Shown: positions 1-8,528, numbered from the stretch's first letter. The stretch is DNA of 50,904 nucleotides from Maritimibacter sp. REDSEA-S28_B5 (GCA_001626765.1 LUOO01000044.1:1-50904); one strand, 5' to 3'. The notes: generated by a model from the sequence alone, not told the origin. Program-made: numbers and translations.

Positions 1-211
1 GAATATAGGCAGTAACAACCCACGACAGGTGCTCAAGACCACCGAGGTCCGACACGATGGTCGGCAGTGCGGTGGACACGATGGTCTGGTCGAGGGAGGC
101 GAGGAAGAGAAGCGCGCCGATCGACAGGATGATCGTACGGATCGTGCCCTTGTCGTAATGCGGGGCTGCGGGTGGGGAGAAAGTATCTGACATCGTATCT
201 GTTGCGGCCAT
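1..211 (-). CDS. MFS drug-efflux transporter, N-terminal fragment
   Basis: The minus strand from an ATG at 211 encodes about 70 residues before the window edge. After a short polar N-terminus comes a hydrophobic helix containing LFLASLDQTIVSTALPTIV, which matches the first membrane segment of 14-helix drug:proton antiporters (DHA2, EmrB/QacA type). It would be an inner-membrane exporter. It is divergent from the MarR-family gene at 363, with a palindromic operator candidate between them, so repression by that regulator is likely (inference). The substrate cannot be told from the fragment. Confidence 0.8.
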   Translation of the reverse strand, partial: MAATDTMSDTFSPPAAPHYDKGTIRTIILSIGALLFLASLDQTIVSTALPTIVSDLGGLEHLSWVVTAYI

Positions 212-256
212 TTCGGAAATCCTTGGGAGTTGCGACCTAGATAGTGCTGGTGACAG

Positions 257-277
257 TTATGTGTCAATGGCACATAA
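257..277. promoter_or_regulatory. Inverted repeat, candidate MarR operator
   Basis: TTATGTG-N7-CACATAA is a perfect 7-bp inverted repeat in the divergent intergenic region between the MFS and MarR genes. Its size and position suit a MarR dimer site controlling both directions. It overlaps the GTG at 261, which makes that upstream start unlikely for the MarR gene. Confidence 0.5.
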
Positions 278-294
278 ATGTGAGGCGCAGGAAA

Positions 295-323
295 TTGACA
301 TGTGCAGATATGCAGGTCATATC
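295..323 (+). promoter_or_regulatory. Putative sigma-70 promoter of the MarR gene
   Basis: A consensus TTGACA at 295-300 is followed 17 bp later by CATATC at 318-323, a weak -10. Transcription would begin near 330, just ahead of the chosen ATG at 363 and downstream of the palindrome at 257-277. Confidence 0.35.
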
Positions 324-362
324 CGTTCCACCATGTCGCACAGAGCGTTCAAAAAGGGCCCG

Positions 363-902
363 ATGGCCCCCACCCTCGTCGCCGCGCCGTTCTCGGACGC
401 GGCCAAGGATGCCTTGATGGAGTTGGACGGCGCCCTGTTCCTGTGGCACCGGATGCTCCACAAGGGCGAGCTGACCGGTCGGCTGATCGCGCAGTCCGGA
501 ATCGACCTCGATCCGGCCATCTTTCAGGGCCTCATCGCGGTCGTGCGCATCACCCATGGGGTCGGACGCGAGGCCGCCGCAGAGCCGACCGTGGGCATGA
601 TCGCCGAGGAAATGTCGATCGACCCCTCCCGCGCGAGCCGGATCGCGAGCGAGTTGATCGCGGGCGGCTACCTCACGCGTGGTGCGGCGCAGGACGACGG
701 GCGCAAATCGGTGCTGCTCTTGACGGAGAAAGGTCACGACGCCTTCTTCACGGTGCGCGACCTGCGCTGGCAGCGGATGGTGACGCTGTTTTCCGGCTGG
801 TCCGAAACCGATATTGAGACTTTCTCGGACCTGTTCGGTCGCTATGTCGAAGGGGTCATGGACCTCAAGGCCGAGGTCGAGGCGGAAGCCAAGGCCTGGT
901 GA
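363..902 (+). CDS. MarR-family transcriptional regulator
   Basis: A 179-residue winged-helix regulator. The stretch TVGMIAEEMSIDPSRASRIA is the recognition-helix region and DDGRKSVLLLTEKG the wing, both typical of MarR. The ATG at 363 is preferred because AAGGG lies 5 bp upstream. In-frame starts exist at 261 and 333, but the first sits inside the operator candidate and neither has a visible ribosome site. It is divergent from the MFS exporter gene at the window edge, the usual arrangement for a local repressor released by the exported compound. The ligand is unknown. Confidence 0.8.
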   Translation: MAPTLVAAPFSDAAKDALMELDGALFLWHRMLHKGELTGRLIAQSGIDLDPAIFQGLIAVVRITHGVGREAAAEPTVGMIAEEMSIDPSRASRIASELIAGGYLTRGAAQDDGRKSVLLLTEKGHDAFFTVRDLRWQRMVTLFSGWSETDIETFSDLFGRYVEGVMDLKAEVEAEAKAW

Positions 903-947
903 GCGGCCCGGGGACGGACCACTCATTCATAATGGCGTCTTTCGCGC

Positions 948-1517
948 TCAGTTCGCGAGGTTGCCGGCGTAGTCGTCAATCCCGATGGTGAGCGTCTGGA
1001 ATTTCCACACGCCGTCCTCGCCCTTGACCAGATCGCCGGTGTAGATCACCAGCGCGCCCACCGAAATCCCGTCCGCGGCCTTGATCACCGTGCCGTAAGC
1101 GGTCGCTTTCGCAGTGGTTTCCGTCAGTTCGTCGATCAGGAAATCCGACATGGCGTGGCGACGCTGGTCGAGCTGCGATTCGAGCGAGCGGTCGACGTAG
1201 GCCGCGATCGCCTCGTATCCTTGGTTCTCGGCAATAGGCTCGGCACTGCCCAGCGTCGAGACCACCTTTCCGTCCTCGGTGAAGAGCGAGGGGATGAGGT
1301 CCGAGCGGCCTTCATCATAGAAGATGCCCCAGCGATTGAACGCCTCCTGAATGCGCAGCGCATCCACGGCGTTTTCGTTCTCCCACACGCTGCCATTGGG
1401 TTGCACATCCACGATGCCGGAGTTGCTGGCCCAATGCTGGGGCGGAAAAGTGCCCTCGGCGAGGGCGGGCAGAGCAAGCGCAAAGAGCGCCGCCGTGGCG
1501 GTTGTCATGAGTTTCAT
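948..1517 (-). CDS. Secreted SnoaL-like/NTF2-fold protein
   Basis: A 189-residue protein with a clear Sec signal peptide (MKLMTTATAALFALALPALA, cleavage near residue 20). The mature part has the SnoaL-like pattern: an N-terminal helix with VDALRIQEAFNRWGIFYDEG, then LFTEDGKVVST, an AYVDRS segment and C-terminal strands. Such proteins have a cone-shaped NTF2 fold used for small ligands or isomerase-like chemistry. The start at 1517 is chosen over 1592 because GGGAGGAACC immediately precedes it and the signal peptide then begins the protein. It stands alone, so substrate and pathway are not evident. Confidence 0.7.
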   Translation of the reverse strand: MKLMTTATAALFALALPALAEGTFPPQHWASNSGIVDVQPNGSVWENENAVDALRIQEAFNRWGIFYDEGRSDLIPSLFTEDGKVVSTLGSAEPIAENQGYEAIAAYVDRSLESQLDQRRHAMSDFLIDELTETTAKATAYGTVIKAADGISVGALVIYTGDLVKGEDGVWKFQTLTIGIDDYAGNLAN

Positions 1518-1708
1518 CGGTTCCTCCCTGAACACGTTTGGTGTGGATACTGTGTCCGAATAATACCTGTTGAGTCCACATTCTTGATTCAAAAGTATAC
1601 AATTTGGCGGTTTCGAGGAGTGCTGACACCGGGTCCGGGCGGGCTTTGAACCCGGCGGAACCGCTCCTATATGATAGACCGAGACCCGGATACCGGAGGA
1701 ACACCGCG

Positions 1709-2074
1709 ATGGATCAACGACACGCCGCCGTGCTTGACGGTTATGGCCCCGAAGCGCAGGAGCGTCTGGTGCGGGAGGGGTTTCTCGACAAGATCCTGCG
1801 GATCGGTCGCAAGCTGCCCTTCGCGCGAGAGGCGCTTGCCTCCTACTACGCGCTTCAGGACGGCAAGGTGCCGCTGGGCACCCGGCTCGCGGTCATCGCA
1901 CCGCTCGCCTATTTCGTGATCCCGACGGACGTGATCCCGGATTTCCTGCTGGGGCTTGGCTTCACCGACGACGCGCTCGTGTTCTGGGCGGCGTGGCGGG
2001 CGTTTCGCAAGCACGTGGGGCCCCAGCATTATTCGCGGGCCGACGCGGCGCTGGCGGAAACGATCGACGTCTAG
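1709..2074 (+). CDS. YkvA-like DUF1232 membrane protein
   Basis: A 121-residue protein. The segment IAPLAYFVIPTDVIPDFLLG at about residues 68-87 is the hallmark of DUF1232 (YkvA) proteins, small membrane-associated proteins of unknown function. GGAGGA at 1695-1700 sets the start at 1709, rather than an upstream in-frame ATG at 1604. The last 4 bp overlap the end of the convergent cytochrome P450 gene. Confidence 0.75.
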   Translation: MDQRHAAVLDGYGPEAQERLVREGFLDKILRIGRKLPFAREALASYYALQDGKVPLGTRLAVIAPLAYFVIPTDVIPDFLLGLGFTDDALVFWAAWRAFRKHVGPQHYSRADAALAETIDV

Positions 2075-3285
2075 CGCGTCACGCGCACCGGCATTTCCGC
2101 CACGCCCCGCAGCCCGATGCGCTTGAGCATCGGCACGCGGTCGGCGGGCTGGGTCAGGTGCACGTCGGGGTATTTGGTGAAGAGCCGGTTGACGGCCACC
2201 GTCGCCTCGGCCCGCGCAAGCTGCGTGCCGATGCACATGTGCACACCAATCCCGAAATCGAGGTGCTTGTTGGGCTTGCGGTCGGCCTGGAACGTGGTCG
2301 CCCCGTCGAATTTGGCCGGATCGCGGTTGGCCCCGATGAGGAGCGGCACGACACGATCGCCGCGTTCGAGCATCCGCCCACCCAGTTTCACCGGCCCCGT
2401 GGCGTGGAACATGTTGGTGAACATGACGGGGGAGTGAAAACGCAGCACCTCCTCAATGAACAGGTTCACGCGCTTGAGATCCTCTTGCAGCGACGCGGCG
2501 AGCGTCGGGTCGGTGAGGAGCGTCATGAAGCAGTTGCCGATGAGATGCGTCGTCGTGTCGAAACCGCCGATGAAGATCGCGGTGACCATGGCCAGCAATT
2601 CGTCATCGTTGAGCTTGTCGTTGCCATCGCGCGCCTCGACCAGTTCCTTGATGAGACCCGGGCGACCGGTGCGGCGAACCGTCTCGAAATCCCGCCGGAA
2701 ATAGCGGTTGGAGTGGTAAAGGCCGGGCAGGGCGCGGAAGACCGTGAAGGGGTTCGAGACGCGGCCCAGCGGCTCCATCCAGCGCTGGATCTTGGGGCGG
2801 TCTTCCTCCGGGATGCCGAGAAGCTCGCAGATGACGAGCATCGGGAAACGGCGGTTGAAGCGGTCGACGAGGTCGATTTCGCGGTCCTGCGGGAGGGCGT
2901 CCAGCAGTTCGTCCGCGATGCGTTCGATGGCGGGCTTCATCGCGTCGATACCGCGCGAGGAAAACGCCCCGATGACGAGACGGCGCAGGCGCTGCAGGTC
3001 CTCGCCGTCCATCAGCGTCACGTTGCGGAACAGCGGATGGATGAAGCGCGGAAACCACCAGTAGTTCTGCTCGAGGCTCAGGCCCCCCGCATTGGCGGGA
3101 TTGCGCACGAAGTTCTCAGCATCCACAAGCAGTTCGCGGGCGGTGTCGAAGTCGGTGGTCACCCAGACCTCGCCGATGATCGGGAGCTTCATGCGCACGA
3201 GCTGCCCCTGGGAGCGCAGCATGGCGAGACCCTCGTCCGGTTTCCTCAGGAAATCGGGGGAATGAAGGTCGAGGGGGGCGGTCAT
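2071..3285 (-). CDS. Cytochrome P450
   Basis: A complete 404-residue soluble bacterial P450. Motifs in order: I-helix GGFDTTT (residues 240-246, the oxygen-activating acid/threonine pair), K-helix EVLR (279-282), and the heme loop FGIGVHMCIG with the cysteine ligand at 351. It would use a ferredoxin and reductase to monooxygenate a small hydrophobic substrate; no redox partner lies nearby. There is no signal or membrane anchor, so it is cytoplasmic. The start ATG lacks a strong Shine-Dalgarno sequence. The substrate is unknown. Downstream it meets the DUF1232 gene tail-to-tail with a 4-bp overlap. Confidence 0.92.
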   Translation of the reverse strand: MTAPLDLHSPDFLRKPDEGLAMLRSQGQLVRMKLPIIGEVWVTTDFDTARELLVDAENFVRNPANAGGLSLEQNYWWFPRFIHPLFRNVTLMDGEDLQRLRRLVIGAFSSRGIDAMKPAIERIADELLDALPQDREIDLVDRFNRRFPMLVICELLGIPEEDRPKIQRWMEPLGRVSNPFTVFRALPGLYHSNRYFRRDFETVRRTGRPGLIKELVEARDGNDKLNDDELLAMVTAIFIGGFDTTTHLIGNCFMTLLTDPTLAASLQEDLKRVNLFIEEVLRFHSPVMFTNMFHATGPVKLGGRMLERGDRVVPLLIGANRDPAKFDGATTFQADRKPNKHLDFGIGVHMCIGTQLARAEATVAVNRLFTKYPDVHLTQPADRVPMLKRIGLRGVAEMPVRVTR

Positions 3286-3399
3286 GGGAGGGGCGTCTTC
3301 CGGGCGGTTGGTTTTCCGGGAATTGGTGTCATGTTTTGGTGGGAGGGGGAAGGGGGGAGGTGGTTAGACGCCTGACGCGCGCCACGCCGTGAGAACTCG

Positions 3400-4380
3400 T
3401 CAGAATGGAAAGCTAAAAAAACCTTGCGGAAATTCCAAAGCCTTCGTCGCTTGCTCAAGAAGGTCGTCGTCCAAAAGATATGCCAACGTCTCAAACTGAC
3501 GGAAAAAGTCTGCGACGTCGCTATCCGTTCCTATCCAACGCACTTGCGAATTATGCACAAGGGCAGTGAATAGCAGTCGGATTTGCTTCTGAGTAAATTT
3601 CGGGAACTTCTGCAATAATGCAATTATTTCATGCGTTTCTTCGAACGACCCGGAATTTCTAAGTCTCTCCACAAGCTCGTCCTTTTCAAGCTCCATAGAT
3701 AGATTGATTTCAGGGAACTGCTTCTTGAAGAAATCTGATAGGGAGCGGTGTAATGAGACCTTCCCAAATTGCTTGTGTGCGGCCCATTCATCTATCAGGT
3801 AGTCCGAAAGTTGACCAGCGTCCAACTTGGAAGAAAAGTCTGCGTCCAAAGAAACGATGTGCAGATTCCCATTTCCGCTCTGATTTAGAAGTGAAAGCCA
3901 ATGAATGGCGTCGCCGACCGATCCAGTCTTTCCGGGTGGTTGGCGCAAAACCTGACGCAACTCAGCAGCTTCAAGCTCAAGTTTCCAATCAAGCACGGTC
4001 CCTTTTTCAAGCAGAGACGAAATAAGAATATCTGCCCGGAGATGTCGTTTTCGAATGTCGTTTTCGACGGTTTCTACGAGCTTTTTCTTCCCTTGATTAG
4101 CTTTCTTGAGCGACTCTAGAATGTCATCGAGTTCGGGATAGTCCGAGAAATATTTAGGAAACTCTAGTCCGAATGACGATTTTTTTGTCGGGTTTAGACC
4201 TTCCGCAATTTTACTTTCACGGTTTCTGTCCACTTCATCCTTTAGGAGGTCGTTTGTGTAGAGTATCAACTCTTCATGTTCAATGAGGGCGACGACTTTC
4301 TCCATTTCTTGGAGGTCGTCCTTCCCGAATAGGAAGAACGACAAGTAAACGTTCGCGTCTAAGAAGAGGCGGACTGCCAT
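3400..4380 (-). CDS. PIN-domain (DUF4935-like) ribonuclease, likely acquired
   Basis: A 326-residue protein with an N-terminal PIN nuclease fold: LFLDANVYL (Asp8), DEVDR (Glu49), RADILISSL (Asp117), GDAIHW (Asp157) and SLDADF (Asp179/181) supply the acidic metal site. The GDAIHW...LHIVSLDADF order is what I recall for DUF4935 proteins. About 130 further residues, largely helical and Leu/Phe-rich, are not recognised. The gene is clearly more AT-rich than its neighbours (many AAA and TTT runs), a sign of recent transfer. Its ATG lies 4 bp after the ettA stop, so it probably shares that transcript. No antitoxin-sized partner is present. Function is inferred to be RNA cleavage in defence or toxicity. 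Confidence 0.7.
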   Translation of the reverse strand: MAVRLFLDANVYLSFFLFGKDDLQEMEKVVALIEHEELILYTNDLLKDEVDRNRESKIAEGLNPTKKSSFGLEFPKYFSDYPELDDILESLKKANQGKKKLVETVENDIRKRHLRADILISSLLEKGTVLDWKLELEAAELRQVLRQPPGKTGSVGDAIHWLSLLNQSGNGNLHIVSLDADFSSKLDAGQLSDYLIDEWAAHKQFGKVSLHRSLSDFFKKQFPEINLSMELEKDELVERLRNSGSFEETHEIIALLQKFPKFTQKQIRLLFTALVHNSQVRWIGTDSDVADFFRQFETLAYLLDDDLLEQATKALEFPQGFFSFPF

Positions 4381-4384
4381 CCTA

Positions 4385-6040
4385 TCACCGCGTAAACTTC
4401 TTATACTTCAACCGCTTCGGCTCCAGTGCATCCGGGCCAAGCCGCCGCTTCTTGTCCTCTTCGTAGTCCTCGAAGTTGCCTTCGAACCACTCCACATGGG
4501 CCTCGCCCTCGAACGCCAGAATATGCGTGCAGATGCGGTCGAGGAAGAAGCGGTCGTGGGAGATCACCACGGCGCAGCCTGCGAAGTCGACGAGGGCGTC
4601 TTCCAGTGCGCGCAGGGTTTCGACGTCCAGGTCGTTGGTCGGTTCGTCGAGGAGGATGACGTTGCCGCCGCTCTTCAGCAGTTTCGCCATGTGGACGCGG
4701 TTGCGTTCACCGCCCGAGAGGAGCCCCACCTTCTTCTGCTGATCGCCGCCCTTGAAGTTGAAGGCACCGCAGTAGGCGCGGCTGTTCATCTGGGCGTCGC
4801 CCAGGTCGATGATCTCGGCCCCGCCGGAGATTTCTTCCCACACGGTCTTGTTGGCATCCAAAGCGTCGCGGGACTGGTCGACGTAGCCCAGTTTGACCGT
4901 GTCGCCGTATTCCACAGTGCCCTCGTCGGGCTGTTCCTGACCGGTGAGCATCTTGAAAAGCGTCGATTTACCGGCGCCGTTCGGGCCGATCACGCCCACG
5001 ATGCCGCCGGGCGGCAGGGAGAAATCGAGCCCTTCGATCAGGAGCTTGTCGCCCATCGCTTTTTTCAGACCAGTGACCTCGATCACCTTCTGACCCAGAC
5101 GCGGTCCGCGCGGGATGACGATCTGGGCCTTGCCGACCTTTTCACGCTCGGACTGTTCGGCCATTTCGTTGTAGCGGTCGATCCGGGCCTTCTGCTTGGA
5201 CTGACGCGCCTTGGCACCCTGACGGATCCATTCGAGTTCGCGTTCCAGCGTCTTCTGGCGCGAGCTGTCTTCCTTGGCTTCGCGTTCGAGCCGCTTGGCC
5301 TTCTGTTCGAGCCAGGCCGAATAGTTGCCCTCGTAGGGGATGCCGCGGCCCCGGTCGAGTTCCAGGATCCAGCCGGTGATGTCGTCGAGGAAATAACGGT
5401 CGTGGGTCACGATCAGGATCGTGCCCTTGTAGTCGATCAGGTGCTGCTGGAGCCAGGCGATGGTCTCGGCGTCCAGATGGTTGGTCGGCTCGTCGAGGAG
5501 CAGCATGTCGGGCGCTTCAAGCAGCAGCTTGCACAGCGCCACGCGGCGGCGTTCCCCGCCCGAAAGCGTCGCGGTGTCGGCATCGTCCGGCGGGCAGCGC
5601 AGCGCCTCCATCGAGATGTCGACCTGCGCGTCGAGGTCCCAGAGGTTCTGACTGTCGATCTCGTCCTGAAGCTGCGCCATCTCGTCGGCGGTCTCGTCCG
5701 AGTAATTCATGGCCAGTTCGTTGTAGCGGTCGAGGATGGCCTTCTTCGCGGCCACGCCGAGCATGACGTTTTCGCGTACGGTGAGGCTGTCGTCGAGTTC
5801 GGGTTCCTGGCTCAGGTAGCCGACCTTTGCGCCCTCGGCCGCCCATGCCTCGCCCGAGAAATCCTTGTCCTGACCGGCCATGATGCGCATGAGCGTCGAT
5901 TTACCCGCGCCGTTGACGCCGACCACGCCGATCTTGACCCCGGGCAGGAAGGACAGGCGGATGTTCTCGAAGCACTTCTTGCCGCCGGGGTAGGTCTTGG
6001 ACACGCCGTCCATGTGGTAGACGTATTGATAGCTGGCCAT
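4385..6040 (-). CDS. ettA: Energy-dependent translational throttle protein EttA (ABC-F)
   Basis: A 551-residue ABC-F protein with two ATPase domains and no membrane segment. Domain 1 has Walker [10 protein letters not shown] (41-49), signature LSGGE (159-163) and Walker [12 protein letters not shown]. An Arm and a charged linker rich in KQKARIDR follow. Domain 2 has [24 protein letters not shown] and [12 protein letters not shown]. Length and sequence match EttA, which binds the ribosomal E site and gates the first elongation steps according to the ADP/ATP ratio. It stands at the head of a transcription unit whose next gene is the PIN-domain nuclease. Confidence 0.93.
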   Translation of the reverse strand: MASYQYVYHMDGVSKTYPGGKKCFENIRLSFLPGVKIGVVGVNGAGKSTLMRIMAGQDKDFSGEAWAAEGAKVGYLSQEPELDDSLTVRENVMLGVAAKKAILDRYNELAMNYSDETADEMAQLQDEIDSQNLWDLDAQVDISMEALRCPPDDADTATLSGGERRRVALCKLLLEAPDMLLLDEPTNHLDAETIAWLQQHLIDYKGTILIVTHDRYFLDDITGWILELDRGRGIPYEGNYSAWLEQKAKRLEREAKEDSSRQKTLERELEWIRQGAKARQSKQKARIDRYNEMAEQSEREKVGKAQIVIPRGPRLGQKVIEVTGLKKAMGDKLLIEGLDFSLPPGGIVGVIGPNGAGKSTLFKMLTGQEQPDEGTVEYGDTVKLGYVDQSRDALDANKTVWEEISGGAEIIDLGDAQMNSRAYCGAFNFKGGDQQKKVGLLSGGERNRVHMAKLLKSGGNVILLDEPTNDLDVETLRALEDALVDFAGCAVVISHDRFFLDRICTHILAFEGEAHVEWFEGNFEDYEEDKKRRLGPDALEPKRLKYKKFTR

Positions 6041-6138
6041 GGGGATCCTCGTGGTCTGGTTGGCCGCTATGTAATCGGGCGGGGCGCGAGAGGCAACGGG
6101 TGGACGGGCGATCGGGGCATCGAGCCCCGCCCGCCCGG

Positions 6139-6156
6139 ATGGGGGCCAACCCCCAT
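6139..6156. repeat. Intergenic hairpin ATGGGGG/CCCCCAT
   Basis: ATGGGGG-CCAA-CCCCCAT is a perfect 7-bp stem with a 4-nt loop in the gap between the GNAT gene and ettA. It is followed by ACCCCCGAAGTATTTG, which resembles a GC-rich hairpin followed by CCCCGGGATATTT that I recall recurring after genes in Rhodobacteraceae. It may act in termination or mRNA 3'-end formation. Confidence 0.4.
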
Positions 6157-6217
6157 AAACCCCCGAAGTATTTGTGAAGCAGTGAAGCAGAATGTTCCTT
6201 GCGCTCGTCGCAGAGCG

Positions 6218-6700
6218 TTACAGACGTTTGCGGTAGCCGATGGCGGGTCCGGGCAGGTCGACCTCGTGGAAGCCCGTGCGGCGAAGCAGTTCGCGGGCGG
6301 CGATGTTGTTGGGCCAGAGGCTCGCGATTGCGGTTGTCGTGCGGCGCGGGGCCTGCGACAGGGCGGCGGCGAGGAGGTGGCGACCGAGCCCATGTCCCCG
6401 GTGCTGTGGCAGAACCGAGAGGTCGTTCACGGCGAGCGTCCTGCCCTTCCAGTAGCTTCCGAGGATGGTCCATGCGACGAAGCCCGCGAACTGGCCGCGC
6501 CGTTCGGCGACGGCGACGCGGCGCGCGCCGTCGGGCGCGCGGATCGCGGCGGTGAACTCGTCGATGAAGGGCGTCTGGTCGAAACCCGTCTCACGGCGTC
6601 GATGATCCTCGAATGTGATGAGATGAAGTGTCTCGATCCGGGGGATGTCGGAGGCGCGCGCCGGGCGCAGGATGAGGTCGTCGGTCGGGTCGGTCTTCAT
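6218..6700 (-). CDS. GNAT-family N-acetyltransferase
   Basis: About 160 residues with the GNAT acetyl-CoA signature: strand 4 LAVNDLSVLPQHRGHGLGRHLL (the R/Q-x-x-G-x-G/A loop is RGHGLG), followed by NIAARELLRRTGF, the usual last helix and strand. The start at 6700 is preferred over an ATG at 6796 because homologous sequence begins there; a ribosome site is weak at both. It is an orphan acetyltransferase with unknown acceptor. Its 5' region is shared with the divergent leader-like region at 6763-6936. Confidence 0.75.
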   Translation of the reverse strand: MKTDPTDDLILRPARASDIPRIETLHLITFEDHRRRETGFDQTPFIDEFTAAIRAPDGARRVAVAERRGQFAGFVAWTILGSYWKGRTLAVNDLSVLPQHRGHGLGRHLLAAALSQAPRRTTTAIASLWPNNIAARELLRRTGFHEVDLPGPAIGYRKRL

Positions 6701-6762
6701 GGGGTCACTATGCAGATGTGCAACATCACGACAATTGATGAACGGTCGGAAGGTTTCGCTTT

Positions 6763-6777
6763 GTGATCCGCGATCAC
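6763..6777. promoter_or_regulatory. Perfect palindrome GTGATC-CGC-GATCAC
   Basis: A perfect 6-bp inverted repeat with a 3-bp spacer between the GNAT gene and the rightward leader region. It looks like a dimeric regulator site, but the cognate regulator cannot be named. Confidence 0.4.
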
Positions 6778-6795
6778 CCGGATAAGCAAGAGGCA

Positions 6796-6814
6796 CGCGA
6801 GGATGGTCCTCGCG
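6796..6814 (+). promoter_or_regulatory. Hairpin directly before a mini-ORF ribosome site
   Basis: CGCGAGGA-TGG-TCCTCGCG is a perfect 8-bp stem with a 3-nt loop. It ends 3 nt before AGGAG (6818-6822), the ribosome site of the 15-residue ORF at 6830. It may stabilise a short leader RNA or modulate its translation. Confidence 0.4.
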
Positions 6815-6829
6815 GATAGGAGTTCATCT

Positions 6830-6877
6830 ATGTCGCAGTTTTGCCGAGCATATCTAGCCTGGGGTCAAACCCACTAG
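6830..6877 (+). CDS. Possible 15-residue leader peptide
   Basis: An ATG 7 nt after a good AGGAG opens a 15-codon ORF reading MSQFCRAYLAWGQTH and ending in TAG. A hairpin precedes it and an intrinsic terminator (6911-6936) follows. This is the layout of a leader peptide or of a small RNA with a short ORF. There is no run of a single amino acid, so classical attenuation is not obvious. No recognised family. Confidence 0.3.
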   Translation: MSQFCRAYLAWGQTH

Positions 6878-6910
6878 GCGCGGCCGCGTGACATGGTGAC
6901 ATGAACGGCA

Positions 6911-6936
6911 GGCCGCCCGCGAGAGCGGCCTTTTTC
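6911..6936 (+). terminator. Rho-independent terminator
   Basis: GGCCGC-N8-GCGGCC followed by TTTTTC. It ends the short rightward transcript containing the 15-codon ORF and lies 83 bp before the next gene, so it could be a plain terminator or an attenuator for that gene. Confidence 0.65.
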
Positions 6937-7018
6937 ATGTCTGCCGGGGCAAGCCCGGATTGTCTGAAAATCACCGATTTCGTGGGCGACCTTCCCCAAG
7001 ACAGTGAAGGAAAGACCC

Positions 7019-7261
7019 ATGGTCTATGTGACCAATACGACTCTCAGACCGACCCCCAAGCGGGTCATCCGGATCGGGCGGCTCGTGCTCGCGATCCTGC
7101 CCTCGATGGCGGGGACCAAATCTGCCCGGCGCAAGACGCGCGGCCTGCCCAGGCATCTGTCGCAATCCGTGCCGGCCTATCTCCATCGTGACGTGGGCTT
7201 GCCACCTCAGGCCAAGCCGAGCCGGATGCCGCCGGACATCATCGGGAGAACCATGATGTGA
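7019..7261 (+). CDS. Small basic hypothetical protein
   Basis: An 80-residue, strongly basic protein (many Arg/Lys: TPKRVIRIGR, KSARRKTRG) with one short hydrophobic patch (LVLAILPSMAG). GAAGGAAAGACCC precedes the ATG at 7019, so this start is preferred over the in-frame GTG at 7004. I do not recognise the family. It follows the leader-like region and terminator, which could control it. Confidence 0.5.
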   Translation: MVYVTNTTLRPTPKRVIRIGRLVLAILPSMAGTKSARRKTRGLPRHLSQSVPAYLHRDVGLPPQAKPSRMPPDIIGRTMM

Positions 7262-7267
7262 TCCTCG

Positions 7268-7298
7268 CCGCCCGGTGGACAGCGCGTCTGCCGGGCGG
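7268..7298. terminator. Hairpin between convergent genes
   Basis: CCGCCCGG and CCGGGCGG form a perfect 8-bp stem with a 15-nt loop just after the stop at 7261, followed by TTG only. Probably terminates the small gene, possibly the convergent MFS gene as well. Confidence 0.45.
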
Positions 7299-7310
7299 TT
7301 GCCTCGGGGC

Positions 7311-8528
7311 CTATTCGTATCCGCTGCGCCGCGCGTCCCGGAGGGTGACGGCATAGAGCACGAACCCCGCGGCAGAGAGCGCCGCGCCGACATAGCCCGC
7401 GACCGGGAAGTCATGTCCCGCCGCCACGAACCGCGCGGCGAGGAAGGGGCCGAAGGCGTTCGCGGCGTTGAAGGCGGCGTGGTGGAGAGAGGCGGCCAAT
7501 TGTTGTGCCTCGCCCGCGACGTTCATGAGCCGGGTTTGCATCACGGTCGACACACCGCCGAGCACGGCCATGCAGAAGACGGCGATGGCCATGGGGTATA
7601 GACCGGCGGACACCGCCGTGGGCAGGGCCAGCAGGACGAGCGCGCCCAAGCCGAAAGCGGCGAAAGCGGTGCGGTTGAGGTTCTTGTCCGCGAAATGCGC
7701 CATGAGAAGGTTGAAGATCGTCATGCCGACACCGGCGGCGACGAGCACGAGCGCCACATCGGCTTCGGACCCGCCGAGCGTGGTTTTCACCATCGAGGCG
7801 ATATAGGTGTAGACGGCGAAGAAGCCGCCGAAGCCCACCGCGCCGGTGAGCACGGTGAGGAGCACCTGCCGGTTCCGGAGCGCGCCAAGCTCGGTCAGCG
7901 GGTTCGCGTCGGGCGAGGCCGGGGTGCGCGGGGCTTTCCACGCCACGGCGGCGGCGGTGGCGAGCGCGAGAAAGCCCACGATCACGAAGCCTGATCGCCA
8001 GCCGATGGCCGACGACAGGAGCGTCGCTGCAGGCACGCCGATGGTGGTGGCGATGGTCAGGCCAAGGAAGACCCGCGCCACCGCCGTCGCCCGTTTTTGC
8101 CGGGGCACGACCGAGGCGGCGGTCAGCGCGGCGACGCCGAAATAGGCGCCATGGGGCAGGCCCGAGAGGAACCGTGATCCGACGAAGAGGCCGAAGGTGG
8201 GGGCGAGCGCGGAGAGCGTGTTGAACACCGCGAAGGCGAGCATGAGCCAGATCAGGAGCTTGCGCTTGGCGAGCCGCGCCCCGGCGACCGCCAAGAGCGG
8301 CGCACCAATGACGACACCCAGCGCATAGGCGCTGATCGCATCCGCCGCGCGCGCCTCGTCCACGCCCAGCTCGGCAGCGAAATTGGGCAGGAGAGCCATG
8401 GCGGCGAACTCGGTGGTTCCGATGGCGAAGGCCCCGATGGACAGGGCGGCGATGACCGCGCCGGCAGAGGGACCGGCGGGGATCACGGCGGCAAGAGTCG
8501 ATTGCGCCGATGCGCTGTTGTCGGTCAT
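7311..8528 (-). CDS. MFS transporter, DHA1 family (AraJ/YdhP-like efflux)
   Basis: A 405-residue polytopic protein with about 12 hydrophobic segments. The first helix reads AFAIGTTEFAAMALLP, characteristic of the sugar/arabinose-polymer and drug exporters of the AraJ-YdhP group. The loop after helix 2 has GARLAKRKLLIW, the MFS A-motif position. It is an inner-membrane proton-coupled exporter by family. The gene is 156 bp downstream of, and co-directional with, the MarR-GNAT fusion gene, so that protein may regulate it (inference). Confidence 0.85.
   Translation of the reverse strand: MTDNSASAQSTLAAVIPAGPSAGAVIAALSIGAFAIGTTEFAAMALLPNFAAELGVDEARAADAISAYALGVVIGAPLLAVAGARLAKRKLLIWLMLAFAVFNTLSALAPTFGLFVGSRFLSGLPHGAYFGVAALTAASVVPRQKRATAVARVFLGLTIATTIGVPAATLLSSAIGWRSGFVIVGFLALATAAAVAWKAPRTPASPDANPLTELGALRNRQVLLTVLTGAVGFGGFFAVYTYIASMVKTTLGGSEADVALVLVAAGVGMTIFNLLMAHFADKNLNRTAFAAFGLGALVLLALPTAVSAGLYPMAIAVFCMAVLGGVSTVMQTRLMNVAGEAQQLAASLHHAAFNAANAFGPFLAARFVAAGHDFPVAGYVGAALSAAGFVLYAVTLRDARRSGYE

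Noticed and set aside
261..902. Longer MarR reading frame from GTG 261
   Set aside because: The GTG lies inside the TTATGTG/CACATAA palindrome and upstream of the promoter; the ATG at 363 has a ribosome site.
1993..3375. A 460-codon plus-strand frame opposite the P450 gene
   Set aside because: Antisense shadow; the P450 motifs on the minus strand are complete.
4496..6766. A 756-codon open frame on the plus strand across ettA and the GNAT gene
   Set aside because: It is the antisense of two well-recognised genes; long antisense frames are expected at this GC content and its translation has no family features.
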